A stretch of DNA of 64,000 nucleotides from positions 124,001-188,000 of the forward strand of contig JAYWVB010000030.1 of the NCBI GenBank assembly GCA_039881045.1, written 5' to 3'. Below are positions 1-11,355 of this stretch, in pieces; position 1 is the stretch's first letter; each line of letters opens with the position of its first letter. The position numbers were made by a program, and so were the translations under genes. A model generated the notes under the pieces. That model saw only the letters and a list, made by a program, of their open reading frames with translations, had not been told where the DNA came from and did not search any database. Source of the stretch: Chaetomium olivaceum (lineage: Eukaryota > Ascomycota > Sordariomycetes > Sordariales > Chaetomiaceae).

Positions 1-502
1 CCCACTCCAACAAATCCGCGGCCAAGTCCGTCTGCAGGAAAAACGACAGCGCCTCGCACACGACCCATTGTTCTCTCCAATTCCCGTTCGCCTCGACGAA
101 ATCCAACAGCAGGTTCTCGATCACCTCTGCCACCCCGAGCGCTGCATGGTTGTTGAACGTGTGCATGTCGAAATTGGCGGGGTCTCGAATCCGCGCCATG
201 TCGACCTGGCACAGGAACTTGCGGCGACAGGCGTACGTCGTTATCCATTTGTGATCGGGATGTTCCTCAGCCGGCTTGCCGCAGATGCACGTATCGCCAC
301 CGTCACAGTCATCTTTCTCCTCCTCCTCTCTTTCTTCGTCTTCGTTATCGTCAGATTCGGGAAATGGCGGCTGACACCAGCAAATGTACGCGTACGCCTT
401 GTCTGGCTTGCTCCAGAGCTGCCGGTAGGCCAAGTCAACGTTGGCAGAGCCCGACACCGGAGCCCACCGCGCACCTCGCGGGACTGTGTTGGCGGACGAC
501 AT
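1..502 (-). CDS. Conserved fungal hypothetical protein, 3' part outside the window
   Basis: An open frame of 167 codons runs from an ATG at 502 down to base 1 without a stop, so the gene continues beyond the window. The product starts MSSANTVPRG. Around residues 40-47 it has a CWC motif, then a strongly acidic stretch (about residues 55-70), then CICGKPAEEHPDHKW and a CRRKFLCQ motif that could form a small cysteine-rich fold. The rest is a soluble helical region (VAEVIENLLLDF). No intron is needed. I recall similar proteins only as uncharacterised fungal products and assign no function. The frame, codon use and absence of stops make coding likely; the start is the first in-frame ATG. Confidence 0.7.
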   Translation of the reverse strand, partial: MSSANTVPRGARWAPVSGSANVDLAYRQLWSKPDKAYAYICWCQPPFPESDDNEDEEREEEEKDDCDGGDTCICGKPAEEHPDHKWITTYACRRKFLCQVDMARIRDPANFDMHTFNNHAALGVAEVIENLLLDFVEANGNWREQWVVCEALSFFLQTDLAADLLEW

Positions 503-754
503 TGTGGAACATGTACCAAGTACTTGGTATGTACACAACGGCTTCGCGAACACGACCGCGCCGCCCTTGCGCAGGTGGGAAACCAAATGCCAAGCTGCCG
601 CCCTGCTGTCCACGCACAGACCAGGTGGAGATTTGGCGGGGGCCGCCCCCCTGCAGGTCGGCCGGGATTTGGTGGGTTCCTTCCACTGACTGTCAGCACC
701 GATTCAGCACTCGACAACCAACCTACTGACGCCATCCATGAGTGCACGCAGCAA

Positions 755-2007
755 TCAAAAGGCATTGGAAGCAATGAAGTCGATGGGAGATTGTGGTCGA
801 CCCCGATAATTAATCATTTCAATACTGTCGCCGTCACTCGGGTCGTCATCGACTTTTTGCGTTGGTGTTTTAGTGCTTCGTGCGGTCAACGTCTCCTCTA
901 TACATAAATTGACAGGCGCGTCCAGGGCCAAGGGTCGTTGTTGCGTTCCCGGCTCCAGTTCCACAGACCGCGGGCGCCGAGAGCCCCGAATTGGCAACGA
1001 CACAGACGCCGTTTGGCTTCCTTGCATGCTTGCCGTGCCGCGGCCGTCAGATTCGATCATGGCTGTCCCATAACCAGTCTGGTATCCAAAATGGACTGGG
1101 CCTCGAAAGCCTCCGCGCGACAGCGCCCGGAGGATGGGTATCGACGCTGCGACGATGCACATGGCCGCTTCTGCAACGGACAGGGCCACCAACGGGATAC
1201 TGCCCCGAGCATCAGTGCTGCCCTGGAGCCTTGGTATGGTTGACGCTTTGGCGGCCGCGGCCACTCCAGCCCTGGCGCCCCTCGTTAGCTTGAGCCACCT
1301 CGCGATGCAAGTACATCGTAAGCCACTTACAATATCCCCATACTCATCGCGACCATGGCACCAATCTTTTCCTTCTTACTCATTTGCTGGCTCAGCAGAT
1401 ACCTCCATGGCAGAACCCCAAGCGCGACATCCGCAGCTGCCGAGTATACTACCGAAAACCCCGAGTGTCAGCTTCAGCTTTTGTTGTCTGCTCTGTTCAC
1501 ACTCGGCACCCCCTTACCACAAGAGAACACATTGTATTTTATCGATACGTCCATTGGGACACAACTGCCCGTCAACTTGAAAGGACCGCATTCAATCCAG
1601 ACGAGGAGGATGCTGGCTGTGAGCGTCAAAGTGAGCGTCGTGAGGATGTACCATACGCTGATCCTCATCCACCTGACAGGCAACCTCAAGAGAGTCACGG
1701 CGAATGACGTTTTACCCCAAAGGTTTGCGATGATGGTCAGCGTTGAGAGAATGTTGCCAGGCAAGCCGAACTTTGTCGCGTTTTGGAATGGGATGAACCG
1801 CTTGCCGTAGTCGATGCTGACCAGAAAGGCGATGAACCCAGCCGAAGCCGCCAATGCTACCCACGAAGCCAACAAGATCCAGTCGTCCCACCAAAGCCCA
1901 CGGTGTTGGCAGTTCTTGAGATAGAGCCGCGTGAAAAGAAAGAGGCCAGAAATGGAGATGAGCAACCAAGTCAAGACATTCAACTGAGGACCATAGTCGA
2001 CATCCAT
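755..2007 (-). CDS. PTH11-like seven-helix rhodopsin-domain membrane protein
   Basis: Three exons (2007..1518, 1448..1331, 1271..755) join in frame to 374 residues. The introns are 69 and 59 bp with GTAAGG...TAG and GTAAGT...CAG ends. The product has seven hydrophobic segments, at about residues 9-29, 41-61, 85-105, 115-140, 165-180, 192-212 and 225-245. The order is typical of the fungal rhodopsin-domain family: GLWWDDWILL after helix 1, WIECGPF after helix 4, VLPWRYLL after helix 5, and a last helix with AASIPILRAL. A polar, probably cytosolic tail follows. Family members sit in the plasma membrane; some, such as Magnaporthe PTH11, act as receptor-like sensors. The ligand cannot be inferred. 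An upstream extension is open but has no ATG close by. Confidence 0.88.
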
Positions 2008-3040
2008 TTCGGCAGGCCAATCAATACATGAGAATAAGAGGCTTCAACACAGGGCCTCAACGTCGATCGAAAACCTGCACCAAGCTCATGGCAGGACAAT
2101 AAAGAACATGGAAAAGACCCATCAAGATGCGCATGTTTGAGCTGGGGTTCAACGTCGATAATAATACCTATTTACGAATACATCGACCCGCTCCCGTTGC
2201 CCGGTTGCGAACTGCCGTACACTGTTTTCCCTGTCTGGCAACCCCAGAAACCGGGTCTTGTGTCAGCAACATCACACTGCACAGGGTATGAGACGGTTGC
2301 TTCACGCAGATCATAAGTACCTACCTAAGGTAACGGCGCTTTACCGAAGAGAAGGGCCAAAAACAGCAGCGGAGGCGATTGCTTAGCCCCTTCCCTCCAA
2401 CCCCAAGACACCCCTCCCAAGACCACCCTCGTCGCGGAACGCGGATCTTGCAAAGCGGCAGGTCCCGTTTTGTCACCAGGTAAAACAGCAGATCTTCCAA
2501 AAAAAAGCCGGACCTCCCGATGCACCTGTTATTCGGGGTGCAGGACCCCAAACCCCATCGTGCCGAGGGGCCGTGCGTTCGTGTAAGTTTATGCGTTGAC
2601 AAAAACAGAAAAGCTCAGCTGATTAATGAGGATGGCCTTGTATGGACCTAACAAGGCTCAGGCTACCGCATGCCGTCGTATCCCTCATATCGCTGAAGTC
2701 ACCCACAAACAAGCCCCGCTCGGGGATCGTACCCGGACTTTTGCGCGCGTCTGATGTCCACGCCCGGTCGCTCGCAAGGGCCTCGGCTCGGCTGCCGGCC
2801 CCCTGTAGCCAAAATCCCGAGATTCACACGAGACAAGGACACCGGGGAAGTCTCCGAGGAGGAACCTTTCTCACCCCACAGTCCCGACCTTGAGCCGCCG
2901 GGCAGCGCTCCGCAATGCAACGTCTTGGGGCTTGGAGACTTGCAGGAAAACGGGGCATGGAACAAGTCGTTTCATTCACTGCCCGTCATCAATTTCTAAC
3001 TGTATCAAGGAAGAGCCCACACAATTACCCCTCCAACACA
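2008..3040. other. Intergenic, no gene recognised
   Basis: About 1.0 kb between the 5' end of the seven-helix gene and the 3' end of the hydrolase. GC-rich stretches give short overlapping frames without domains or splice logic. It holds one copy of a small palindromic motif (TACCTACCTAAGGTA, about 2318-2332) and an A8 tract followed by GCCGGAC near 2500 that loosely resembles the terminus of the MITE-like repeats described elsewhere. Confidence 0.5.
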
Positions 3041-4026
3041 CTACTGTTGCTCCGTACAAGTGCTCAGGAACGCCAAGGCCTGGTGCGCGAAGTATGAAGC
3101 GTACTGGAAAATTCCGCCATGCCCGCTGTTCGGGTAGATGATAAGCTGCGCGTTAGGGAGCTTCTGTTGCATGGTGAAGCTGTTGAAGGTCGGGACCATA
3201 TAGTCATCCTAGACAAGGGATAAGCTTTCGGCCAGTCACGGTCACCACGGCGTTGAACCTACATGTCCATTCACCACCAACACGGGGATATCCAAACCCC
3301 CCAATCTATCAAACGACCCTTCTTCTCCGCGGGTTCCCTTCACCGTCATCCATCCCGCCAACTGTTGCGCCTGCGCCTTCAACCCCCCCCGCCGTCCGCA
3401 TACCCCTGGCTCAACCACGTCGCGGGCTCCTCCCCGGAGGTCGCCGCCGATCGTTCGTGGACCCTCGCCCACCAGTCCTCCGCCGCAGCTACTCCCTCCC
3501 TGTTCTCTGCAAAGAACAACTTCTTAAACGCGTCCACCCCAACCTCCTTCGCCCCCGCCACCTCCGACACATCCTCATTCTCCGCCCGCCGCACCCCCTC
3601 CCCCGCGCTCGGCGTCGTGCCCGCCAGCACCAGCTTCCGCACCCGCACCCGGCCGCCCGTCACCGCTGCCGCGTTAAGCGCCACTAGCTGCGCCACCATG
3701 CCGCCCAGGCTAAACCCCAGCACGTCCACCTCGGTCTCGCCCAGCCGGTCCAAGAAGGCCAGCACGTCGGCCGCCGACTCCCGCACGCTGCTGGCCACGC
3801 GGCCCGTGCTGAGGCCGACGCCGGCGTAGTCGAGGAGGAGGAGCCGGCGGTGGGCGGAGAGGGTGTTGAGGAGGGCGGGGTCGTACTTGTCGATTACGCC
3901 ACGGAAGTGGGTGAGGATGAGGAGGGGCGGGCCGGGGGCGGTGCCGAGGCGGCGATAGGCGAAGGTGATGGTGGGGTCGGAAGGATGGGCAAGGCGGTGG
4001 GTGGGGGCGGTTTGGGCGGTTGTCAT
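3041..4026 (-). CDS. Alpha/beta hydrolase, frameshifted at a G8 run
   Basis: Two exons are recognisable: 4026..3263 and 3208..3041, with a 54-bp GT...TAG intron. The nucleophile elbow GFSLGG, an LLLLDYAGVGLSTG strand-loop and the C-terminal GHGG histidine define an alpha/beta hydrolase of the epoxide hydrolase/esterase type. The probable acid is the Asp of NGHDDYMVP, which spans the intron. The first exon does not stay open: after YADGG it meets TGA at the end of a run of eight G (near 3383), while the homologous continuation (LKAQAQQLAGW) lies in another frame. One more G would restore the frame, so this is either a recent null allele or a homopolymer sequencing error. An in-frame ATG at 4146 would add a threonine-repeat leader; the ATG at 4026 was chosen because homology-like sequence starts there. 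Confidence 0.78.
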
Positions 4027-4146
4027 GGTCGCGGTTAAGTTAGTTGTGGTGGTGGTGGTGGTGGTTGTCGGTTGAGTTGTTGGGTCTTGGGTTCGAGGAC
4101 GGGACGTCTTTGGATAGGTTGAGTTGTTGTCTGAGGCGTGAAACAT

Positions 4147-4818
4147 GAAGAACTATGGGTAGGTTCCTCGCGGGCTAAGCAAGCCTTTATTCTTTGATCT
4201 CTTGGAAAGGGGCAGCCAACGTGAATTTGCTGTCCATTTCATCATTGTCCGATTACTGATCCTGTCTTGGGCGTCGATTGTGTAAGCTCAGCTTTTGGTC
4301 TCGGATTGGATCAAACGTGTCTTGATCAGTAAACAGGTGAGTAAGAACCACACACCTTATTCCCTAGTTCCCAACCACGTCTTATCGACATGACGCTGCG
4401 GCAGATCCTTCCAGCCGTGTACCAAATTTAAGCATCAACCGTCATTACAACACGGTCTGGCGCTGCCAGCCACCTGGTCGATGACGAGCCCTTGTCTCTC
4501 AAAACGAAACAAATGTGCAAAAATGGTATTATAATGCCCGTTCGTTAATCGGTATTGGAGCCTCTGTCTGTCTTGGTAATGGACCTGGAGAGCCTACAGT
4601 GCTTGGTAAACTAATGGCATCAAGCCCAAACCTCCGCGAGCCCCGCTCCATGATATTCCCCTCTCCCAGCCGATGAGCGCAGCAGGTTCCTAAAAGCGGC
4701 CGGAGTGTCGGTATGCAGAGGCATACAATCGAACACGTAATCTCCCCGAGCGACCAATACATGGTCCGGGCTGATGTGTAGCTAACATCTGGCTCCCGAA
4801 GCGATCCGTGTAAACTTG
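4147..4818. other. Intergenic, nothing recognised
   Basis: Between the hydrolase 5' side and the stop of the next minus-strand gene. No domain-bearing frame, repeat or RNA was seen. Confidence 0.5.
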
Positions 4819-5766
4819 TCAGGCGGAGGCCAGAGATGATGCAGGTTCTGCGGGAAACTTGAAGTCAATAACCATCCTCCAAAACGAAGCTTCGAAAACG
4901 AGGAGCACAAACATGAACCCCAGGCAGAAAACGCCCATCAAGACGAATTTGTGTAGCGGCGGTAAAGGCAATGTTTTCAACAACGGCAGTGGCATGATGA
5001 AAATGAGAAGGTCGGTGATAAGATGCACGATGCCGTAGGCCAGCCAAAACGAAAAGCGTTGCTCGCAGCTCCAGATCGGATTCTGAAGGTCCCAATTTTT
5101 GGATATGGGAAGGCAGACGGTAGCTCCTCCGATCAGGCCGACAACAGTCCACACGCCAAAGAAGGCTAGGAAGATATCACAGAGTCGCTGGAAGTTGGGG
5201 AGCGGAAAGACGCGCCGATATTGGAGGAGGAACGTCGATTTGAGCATCGTGAGGGAGATATGATAGCCCAAGGCCGAGACGAAGAATAACTACGTCTAGG
5301 GTAAGCATGAAGCTAGCTTCGGCGACACTAGCCAGCACGTACCTTGTACAACGCTGACCTATCCTCCGCGGAAAGTGTTTCAATATGGCGACCGAGCCCG
5401 AGATGGCACGCTATAGGGGGGTCAACACTGGATAATGCATAAGAATGCCGAGTTGGGTTCTGGACACCATGTACCTACCATAGCCGATTCCGATGACTCC
5501 TCCGATCGTTGAGAACTGGAACCGATGTTAGATTCTTCGGCACGCTGGGTACTCCACTCAAAAGAAACAGGATAATTAAGAGGGACTCAAACCAGTGTTG
5601 CAGCCAGGGCCATATCATCTGTCCCAAACTTCCGAAGAATTCGGAGTCGGATGTAGAAGCGTGAACATACGACAATCACGATTACGACTTGACAGATAAC
5701 AGAGTAGGCGATCAGTGGTGGAGCGATGCTCTCGTGAATGTCTGGATGGGGGGAAGTGTCGGCCAT
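4819..5766 (-). CDS. Short rhodopsin-domain (PTH11-like) membrane protein
   Basis: Four exons (5766..5593, 5515..5479, 5410..5343, 5289..4819) join to 250 codons with intact frame at every junction. Donors are GTTTGA, GTAGGT, GTACGT and acceptors CAG, TAG, TAG. The product begins MADTSPHPD and carries the family signatures GTDDMALAAT after the first helix, YACHLGLGRHIETL, an ALGYHISLTMLK helix, WSCEQRFSFWLAYGIVHL and a final long helix. At 249 residues it lacks the long cytosolic tail of the first family member in this window (755-2007), and its sequence is distinct, so the two are not a recent duplication. It is likely an integral plasma-membrane protein with unknown ligand. An in-frame ATG upstream of 5766 is absent close by. 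Confidence 0.87.
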
Positions 5767-7100
5767 GTTGCGACCTGTGCTCGTCGGGCAGGTTTTGGTT
5801 TCGGTTCCAACACAGAAGGTAAACTCTGGTTGGAACACCGGGGCGCTCGAGCGAGAGTCTCGAAGTCAGGGGCACTGGGACGGATCACCAGACCATGTGG
5901 GTTCTCTCTACGAGCGGGCCATGTTTGGAACGATATATTATGAAGGCGCTCGTAACTGTGCGGACTCGGAAGGGGGGAGGGGGGTTACAACTCTCGCACG
6001 CAAGAATTCGAGTGTCGCGTTTCTTTTGGTCATTGCCACCAGTTGGTCGTCCAATCAACCAATCTCCAAGGACACTTCATGCCCCAGACAGCTGCCGCCC
6101 CGGCGAGAGATCTTCAGGCTCAGTTCGCGCCATTGGTCGCTGGTTGTCATTTCTCATCGTCCCAGAACGGCATGGGCCATCAAGGATCTGCATGGGCCGC
6201 GTCCAACCCGCCCCCTTCCAAGGCCCCGGGTCTCGGGCTGGGCCCTGTTCGCCCGCAGCCATCCTTGAAAACTCGCTTAACCTCCCGAACATGCCCTCTT
6301 TTGGGCATCTCGTCCGGTTCTCTCCTTGGGAACCAAAAAAGTGCTGAGATACCGTGTACTTCTTTTTGAATGAGCAAAGGACTAGCACAGCCATGGCCTA
6401 CATAATACTGTTTACATGGCAAGCATACCATGGTCTCCCGCTTCCACTGGCTTTTCGATAAAACTTGGCGCTCAGTTTTGAGAGGGGGGTTGGATCTGAC
6501 GCCAGGAGATAGTTATGGGCCCGGCGGAGCGTTTGGATTGTGGCCAAGCCCGCAACTCACTAACTACGCTAGTTCCGAGCCGAGTGTCAAAAAAGCTTAC
6601 CACGCGCTTACATGATCTGGATACAGTATCAATCTTGTGGTGGCCGACGCCATTCTGGTCTGACACTCGGGAGTGGAACTCACTTCCCTCGCTTGGCGAC
6701 ATCTCCCCCATGAAACCACATGGCTCGGCGATGCCGGCGCGTTCCGGGCCAATGACCATGATGCACCTGAAAAAGCAAGCGGGTTACGATTCAGAAATGT
6801 GTCACACGAAGACATTCCCGAATCAGTCCAGACACTCGACTCGCAAGCATTTCATGAACCACTACTGGTTACAGCCCTGCTTTGAGGCGGCGAGGTACAG
6901 ACCTCTACGCAGGCATGTCTGTATGTGTCAGGTATCTGAGACGCCTCAGCGCCTGTGGTACGGAGGACTTCGCGTACCTCTATCGCCAGTATGACCCCGT
7001 CATCATTTCGCCACAACAAACCACGAACACTCCTGGGTATAACAGCCGAACTCCAAATGCCGGTAGGAAAGTTGGCCATCAACTAAGCCGTGACTGATTG
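5767..7100. other. Intergenic, no gene recognised
   Basis: Roughly 1.3 kb with several overlapping open frames on both strands (for example 5738-6268 and 6515-6994 on plus) but no domain, hydrophobic pattern, splice structure or coherent codon use. Probably non-coding. Confidence 0.45.
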
Positions 7101-7149
7101 GAGAAAGAAGCGAAAGCTGCGTGTCGAGCAACCTAGTGCAACTGTATTT

Positions 7150-7335
7150 GGCTGATTTTCATCTTTTCTACTGATTTATTCTATTTATCATTTTACTCGG
7201 TGTCTTTGTTGTTACAGACTGGACCTCCTTCTCGACATCCCACACGATGTTGTTGCTTTTTCAACTCCGTTTTTTGCATGTTTTCTTTTTGTTGTCTTTT
7301 CTGTTTGTTCTTATCATTTTAGCCAGAGGGTGCCG
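7150..7335 (+). repeat. Degenerate T-rich copy of a dispersed MITE-like repeat
   Basis: A strongly T-rich stretch ends in GCCAGAGGGTGCC, the same right flank as the clearer copy ending at 23331 (GGCCAGAGGGTGCG). The internal TTTACTCGG is also shared. The left terminus is not recognisable, so this is a weak, partial assignment. Confidence 0.3.
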
Positions 7336-7455
7336 ATTTCCCGATCGACGACCGGTCTACTCCTTGTGGCTACCTTCATAACTGTCCAGCCTCAACCCAC
7401 AACACCACCGGCCGTATCCGGCCCCACTCCTTCCTCAAACACCTTCCTCAATGCC

Positions 7456-9490
7456 TTACGAATCTCCCTCCAGGGGTAGTTCTCCGCACCATAAAACTCT
7501 CTGCCGCTTCAGCAACACAACGTCCTGCCCGCCCTTCAACTTCTCATCCCCACTCTCCATCGTCTTCTTCCCCTCCTCCCCCCACAACCTACCACATCCT
7601 CCAAACACCTCCTCCCGGCTCCTCAACCTCCACCCAGTCAAACTCTCCCCAAAGCCCTTCCGACGATCCTTATAATCCGAACTCAGCACAGGCACCACAT
7701 CCTCAATCGCCCTCTCTGGCTCGCCCTCCCCAGTCTGCGCAACACGCAAATCCCCCGGCGGCAACAACTCGGCAACCGTCTCGGGCCGGTCCGCGGAGGG
7801 GTCGAAGGGCTCGAGCACCCACGCGCGCGCGTGCCACGCCGGGAGGTGGGCTAGCGCGGTCGGTATGGCGAGGTACGACCGTTTGCTAGTTACTGGGGCG
7901 AGGGGCGTCGTTGGGGGGGGGGGGGCGGCGCTGTTGGGGCCGGTGCTGGTGGTGCTGGGGTGGGGGGAGAGGGGGAGGCGGCGGGGGTTGGAGTTGAGGA
8001 GGAAAAGACGCGGGTCGAGGAGGGTTGTCAGGGCGAGAGTTGCGGCGTGGGTTTGTTCGGGGGTCGGGGAGTGGGCGGTGGTGATGGTTGTACTGGTGGT
8101 ACTGGTGCTGGTGTTGCTGGCGCTGGCGCTGGTGGTGCTGGTGCTGGTGGTGCTGGTGGTGGTGCTGGTATTGAAGAGGGTGAGGAGGGCGTTGGCTGCA
8201 GGGGTGAGGGTCGGGTTGCTGTGCTCGCCGACGGTTCCTTGCATCCAGGACGATGCAGTCGCTTCATGCATAGCACCTGGGAAGGCAAGGAACCAGTCGA
8301 GACCATTGTCGAGGGCAAGCGAGAGGAGTCGGTGCCGGAGGGTTTGCAGGCTTGGAGGGTTTGATTTGATACGTTCCGTTCCAGACGTTAGTTGGCTAAT
8401 AAGTGATTGAATCTTTTCATCGAGAGACATCAACTGCTGCTCTCTAATGGCGTCGAGGCTGCGTTCTGCGATCAGTCGGGCTACTCGGGCTTTGGATTCA
8501 GGAGACGCGTCTTTTGGTGTTGATTCAAGGACCAGCAAATCCAGCTCAATGCACTCTCGTGTGATGGCGGTGATAGAATCCGGGAGCGGATTTGCGACTT
8601 CATTGTCCATCACACCTCGATAGGGGTTGATTGCCCAAGAAGTGATGTTCTGTCCAGTGACATTAGGGATTCTGAGTTTCTGTCCAATGGTGACAAGAGG
8701 AGATAGGTCTCCGGCGGCGAGCACCAGAGCCGTAAATCTCCATATCACCTCCTCCACAGATCGAATATCGTTGCCAGTATAATACAGCGGTATACCCCCG
8801 GTGTTCAAAGCGATTGACATGAGGTCCCCTTTCTTAAAACAATTTGCCGACAGAACGTTGACAAGGTGTTGCATGGGCGTCACATCCGGGTTTGCGTCTG
8901 ACATCAACCTGTTGGCTCTCCACCAGAGCTGGTGTAAGCTCGTGGGGTTCGAGTTGTTGAGATTCTACCAAAATTGAGACTCAGAGATTGGTTCGGAAGG
9001 TTCTGAGCTGCGCAGATGGTATCCTAGATAATGGATGAAACGAAATTCGAAAGACAGGACCTGGCCTTCTGAGCCAAAGCAGAGTAACAACGGGTTGTTG
9101 ACTTTCTGGTGCTTCATCATGCGAGATTCATGGGCGCACCAGGCTCTGCTATACCAACCTGCCCCAAGCATCTTCATCACGAAAGGCCTTGCTGCTGCCA
9201 AAGTATCAGCATCAAGTTCATTCGATCGGGGAGGAAAGTATTGCTTGACGAAGCAACGCTTCTCCTCGCCTTCTAAGCCGAGGCCCATGGCATCTTGCAA
9301 GAGGTCCTTGTAAAATCTGTCAAAGGCCAAGCCAGCCTTCTCCTCGTCGTTCTCGAGCTGTACGTCTTCCAAGAGGATAGCAACCCGGCGAGCCGAACGA
9401 TAGATGATGTCCATCACGCCGAGATGTACCGTAATGTCTGCCTCATCGTCCAAAGCCTCGGCTTGCGGAGTCGAGACCTGGATTACTGCC
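7456..9490 (-). pseudogene. HET-domain protein, interrupted by an in-frame stop and lacking its N-terminus
   Basis: From about 9490 to 7456 one minus-strand frame reads as a heterokaryon-incompatibility (HET) protein. It has RWAVIQVSTPQAEALDDEAD, then VHLGVMDIIYRSARRVAILLEDV (the conserved HET core) and an AGWYSRAWCAHE motif. A long C-terminal region contains a Thr/Ser low-complexity tract encoded by a GGT/GCT-type repeat at about 8080-8170, and a proline tract encoded by a run of about 13 G near 7912. The frame is cut by TAG at 8967..8965, after SQFW. Coding sequence continues in the same frame (NLNNSNPTSLHQLWWR), so no intron is needed and the stop is a substitution, most simply CAG to TAG. 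Upstream of about 9490 stops appear at once and the start of the HET domain is missing. HET proteins trigger cell death after non-self recognition; this copy looks inactive. Confidence 0.8.
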
Positions 9491-9560
9491 CATCGACAAG
9501 TGGCACCCTTTGTCTATGCCTTGTAACGCTATATTGGCTGTCGCCCATGGGGGGGTTAAT

Positions 9561-10919
9561 TTAATGCTTCAGACACTTCCAATCACTGTTAATGAGGCGT
9601 ACGAGAAGATTTTTGCAAAGCACAGAAACTCGCCAATGGTCACAAGACCTTGAGCATCATCTTGGCAGTAAGTCGGCCATTGACTGTGGCTGAGATGAAT
9701 GTCGCGGTGAGCGTCAATCTTCCACCGGGTCCCAGGGACTACCCCGACACGTGCCGTTTGGAGCTCGAGAGCGAAGACGACTTCCGCGAAACCCTCCGAC
9801 GTGTCTGCGGCCTGTTCGTCTCCATATACCATGATAGGCTCTACTTTCTTCACCAAACCGCCAGAGAATTCCTCCTCGCAGCAGCACCATCTTCCGGACA
9901 TTCCGCGCCGCCCTGGATGCACTCTATCACGACGCGTCAGGCCCACATGGTTGTTGCCGAAGTCTGCGTGGTATATCTGGGTTACTTCATGGCCGACAGC
10001 TTTCTTGAAGAGTTATATCAGAAACCCCAGATCGAGTACAAAGACTTCGGTGCCAAGAACGAAGACTCTAACGATCAACACCCCCCTTTTCTGGGCTACT
10101 CGGCTCGATATTGGGCTACGCACTTTCGAGAGGCCGCTGTTGAAACAAACTCTGTGATATTAGCGGACGCATTGCGGATCTGTGACAACACATCGAGAAT
10201 TTACACGACGCGGTTCTACCTATACTGAGGGTACCACCAGTTTTACATTCCTAATTTGTCACGTTTGGCGATAGCTTCACATTCCGGGCTGGAGGATCTT
10301 GTCGCGCTTCTTCTTGCCAAAGGCGTCGACGTCAACACTGTGCATTCTGACAACTCGACCGCACTTCACTTAGCCGCTCATGGAGGCCACAAAGCTGTTT
10401 GATTATTGGGGGAGCCGATGTTAACGTTACGGTCGATAACGGATCGACCGCACTCCACTTCGCTGCTGGCGAGGGGCACAAAGCTATCACCGAACGGTTG
10501 ATTATTAGGGGCGCCGATGTTAACAGTGTTGGTTTTAGCGGCTACACGCCACTTGACATGCCCCTTTTTTTTTTTGGCAGCGGAGCTGTCGCTAAACTGT
10601 TGAAGATGAAGGGTACGGTCCTCGGCCGGGTCCCGCTTGACTTAGGTACTTTTGACAACTGAGTCTAATGGATGGGTTTATTAGTTGGATATATATGAAA
10701 CAACCTTCTATCTAGTCTGTAAATATGGGTGGAAGTTGTTGCATTTACGTGAGGTGGGTTGGTGGGTTTCACCTCCCTAGGTACTTTGAGTGGTCGCCCT
10801 CCATGCAGCTGCTAGTATGGGAAAGTATTGCTCTGTTGGTTGCGAATGGTACCAACGTGAATCCCCGAGATTCGGGTTGGGGCTCAACCACACTCCAGCA
10901 CGTAACCGCCCGAGGCTAG
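9561..10919 (+). pseudogene. Relic of a NACHT-ankyrin (NLR-like) gene
   Basis: The plus strand carries the C-terminal part of a fungal NLR. LMLQTLPITVNEAYEKIF is the usual post-NACHT segment. It is followed in a shifted frame by LSIILAVSRPLTVAEMNVAV, then RLYFLHQTAREFLLA and FLGYSARYWATHF. Ankyrin repeats follow (STALHLAAHGGHKAV, STALHFAAGEGHKAI, and a last remnant NGTNVNPRDSGWGST up to 10919). Damage is extensive: a frameshift near 9610-9625; TGA at 10226-10228 where the frame continues GYHQFYIPNLSRLAIAS; and loss of about 10 bases near 10397-10400 compared with the next repeat, giving another stop and shift. The NACHT ATPase core and any N-terminal effector domain are absent. It lies head to head with the broken HET gene, about 70 bp away. 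Confidence 0.75.
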
Positions 10920-11355
10920 GAAGGCATGAATTGAGAATGTGGCTATATTGATGTTTGGGGGGAGATGAGCAACAAGGGTAACTGCTAGCTATTACCTACC
11001 TTACTTAGGTAAGGTGGTGCTTAATGTTGGCTTGTGTCACAGGGCTTGGAATAATCCAAAAATCACATTATTCAGAATCATGGTTTTTCTTTTTTTTTCT
11101 TTCTTTTATTTCTGAAATTCCTAGACAGCGCAGTACAGCCAGAATCGCTACATTTCCTATAACGCCGCTACTACATGTCCGCACTCGGCTTCTACATGTA
11201 GCTAGCCGAGGGCCAACCAAACATTATTTTAAAGGTGTAGCATATCTACCGTCGATGGACGGTGACCAAGGTCGTACTGATGATGGTAAGGTTCCCGGTC
11301 ACCAGGCCTCGATTAACGGATAATCCATGAGGTGTGGTACACCGAGTAGGTATTT
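10920..11355. other. Intergenic with palindrome and poly-T
   Basis: Holds a perfect short palindrome around 10990-11010 (ACCTTAC-TTAG-GTAAGGT), a poly-T/CT tract near 11080-11105, and otherwise nothing recognisable. It may be debris of the degraded NLR locus. Confidence 0.4.

Noticed and set aside
2642..2999. Overlapping frames on both strands near 2.7-3.0 kb
   Set aside because: No recognisable protein features; open because of GC richness.
5738..6994. Plus-strand frames of 159-176 codons
   Set aside because: No domain, hydrophobicity, splice or codon pattern; all frames are equally open in this GC-rich stretch.
7865..8410. Long plus-strand frames rich in Gly and Val
   Set aside because: They are antisense to the low-complexity Thr/Ser/Pro region of the HET gene.
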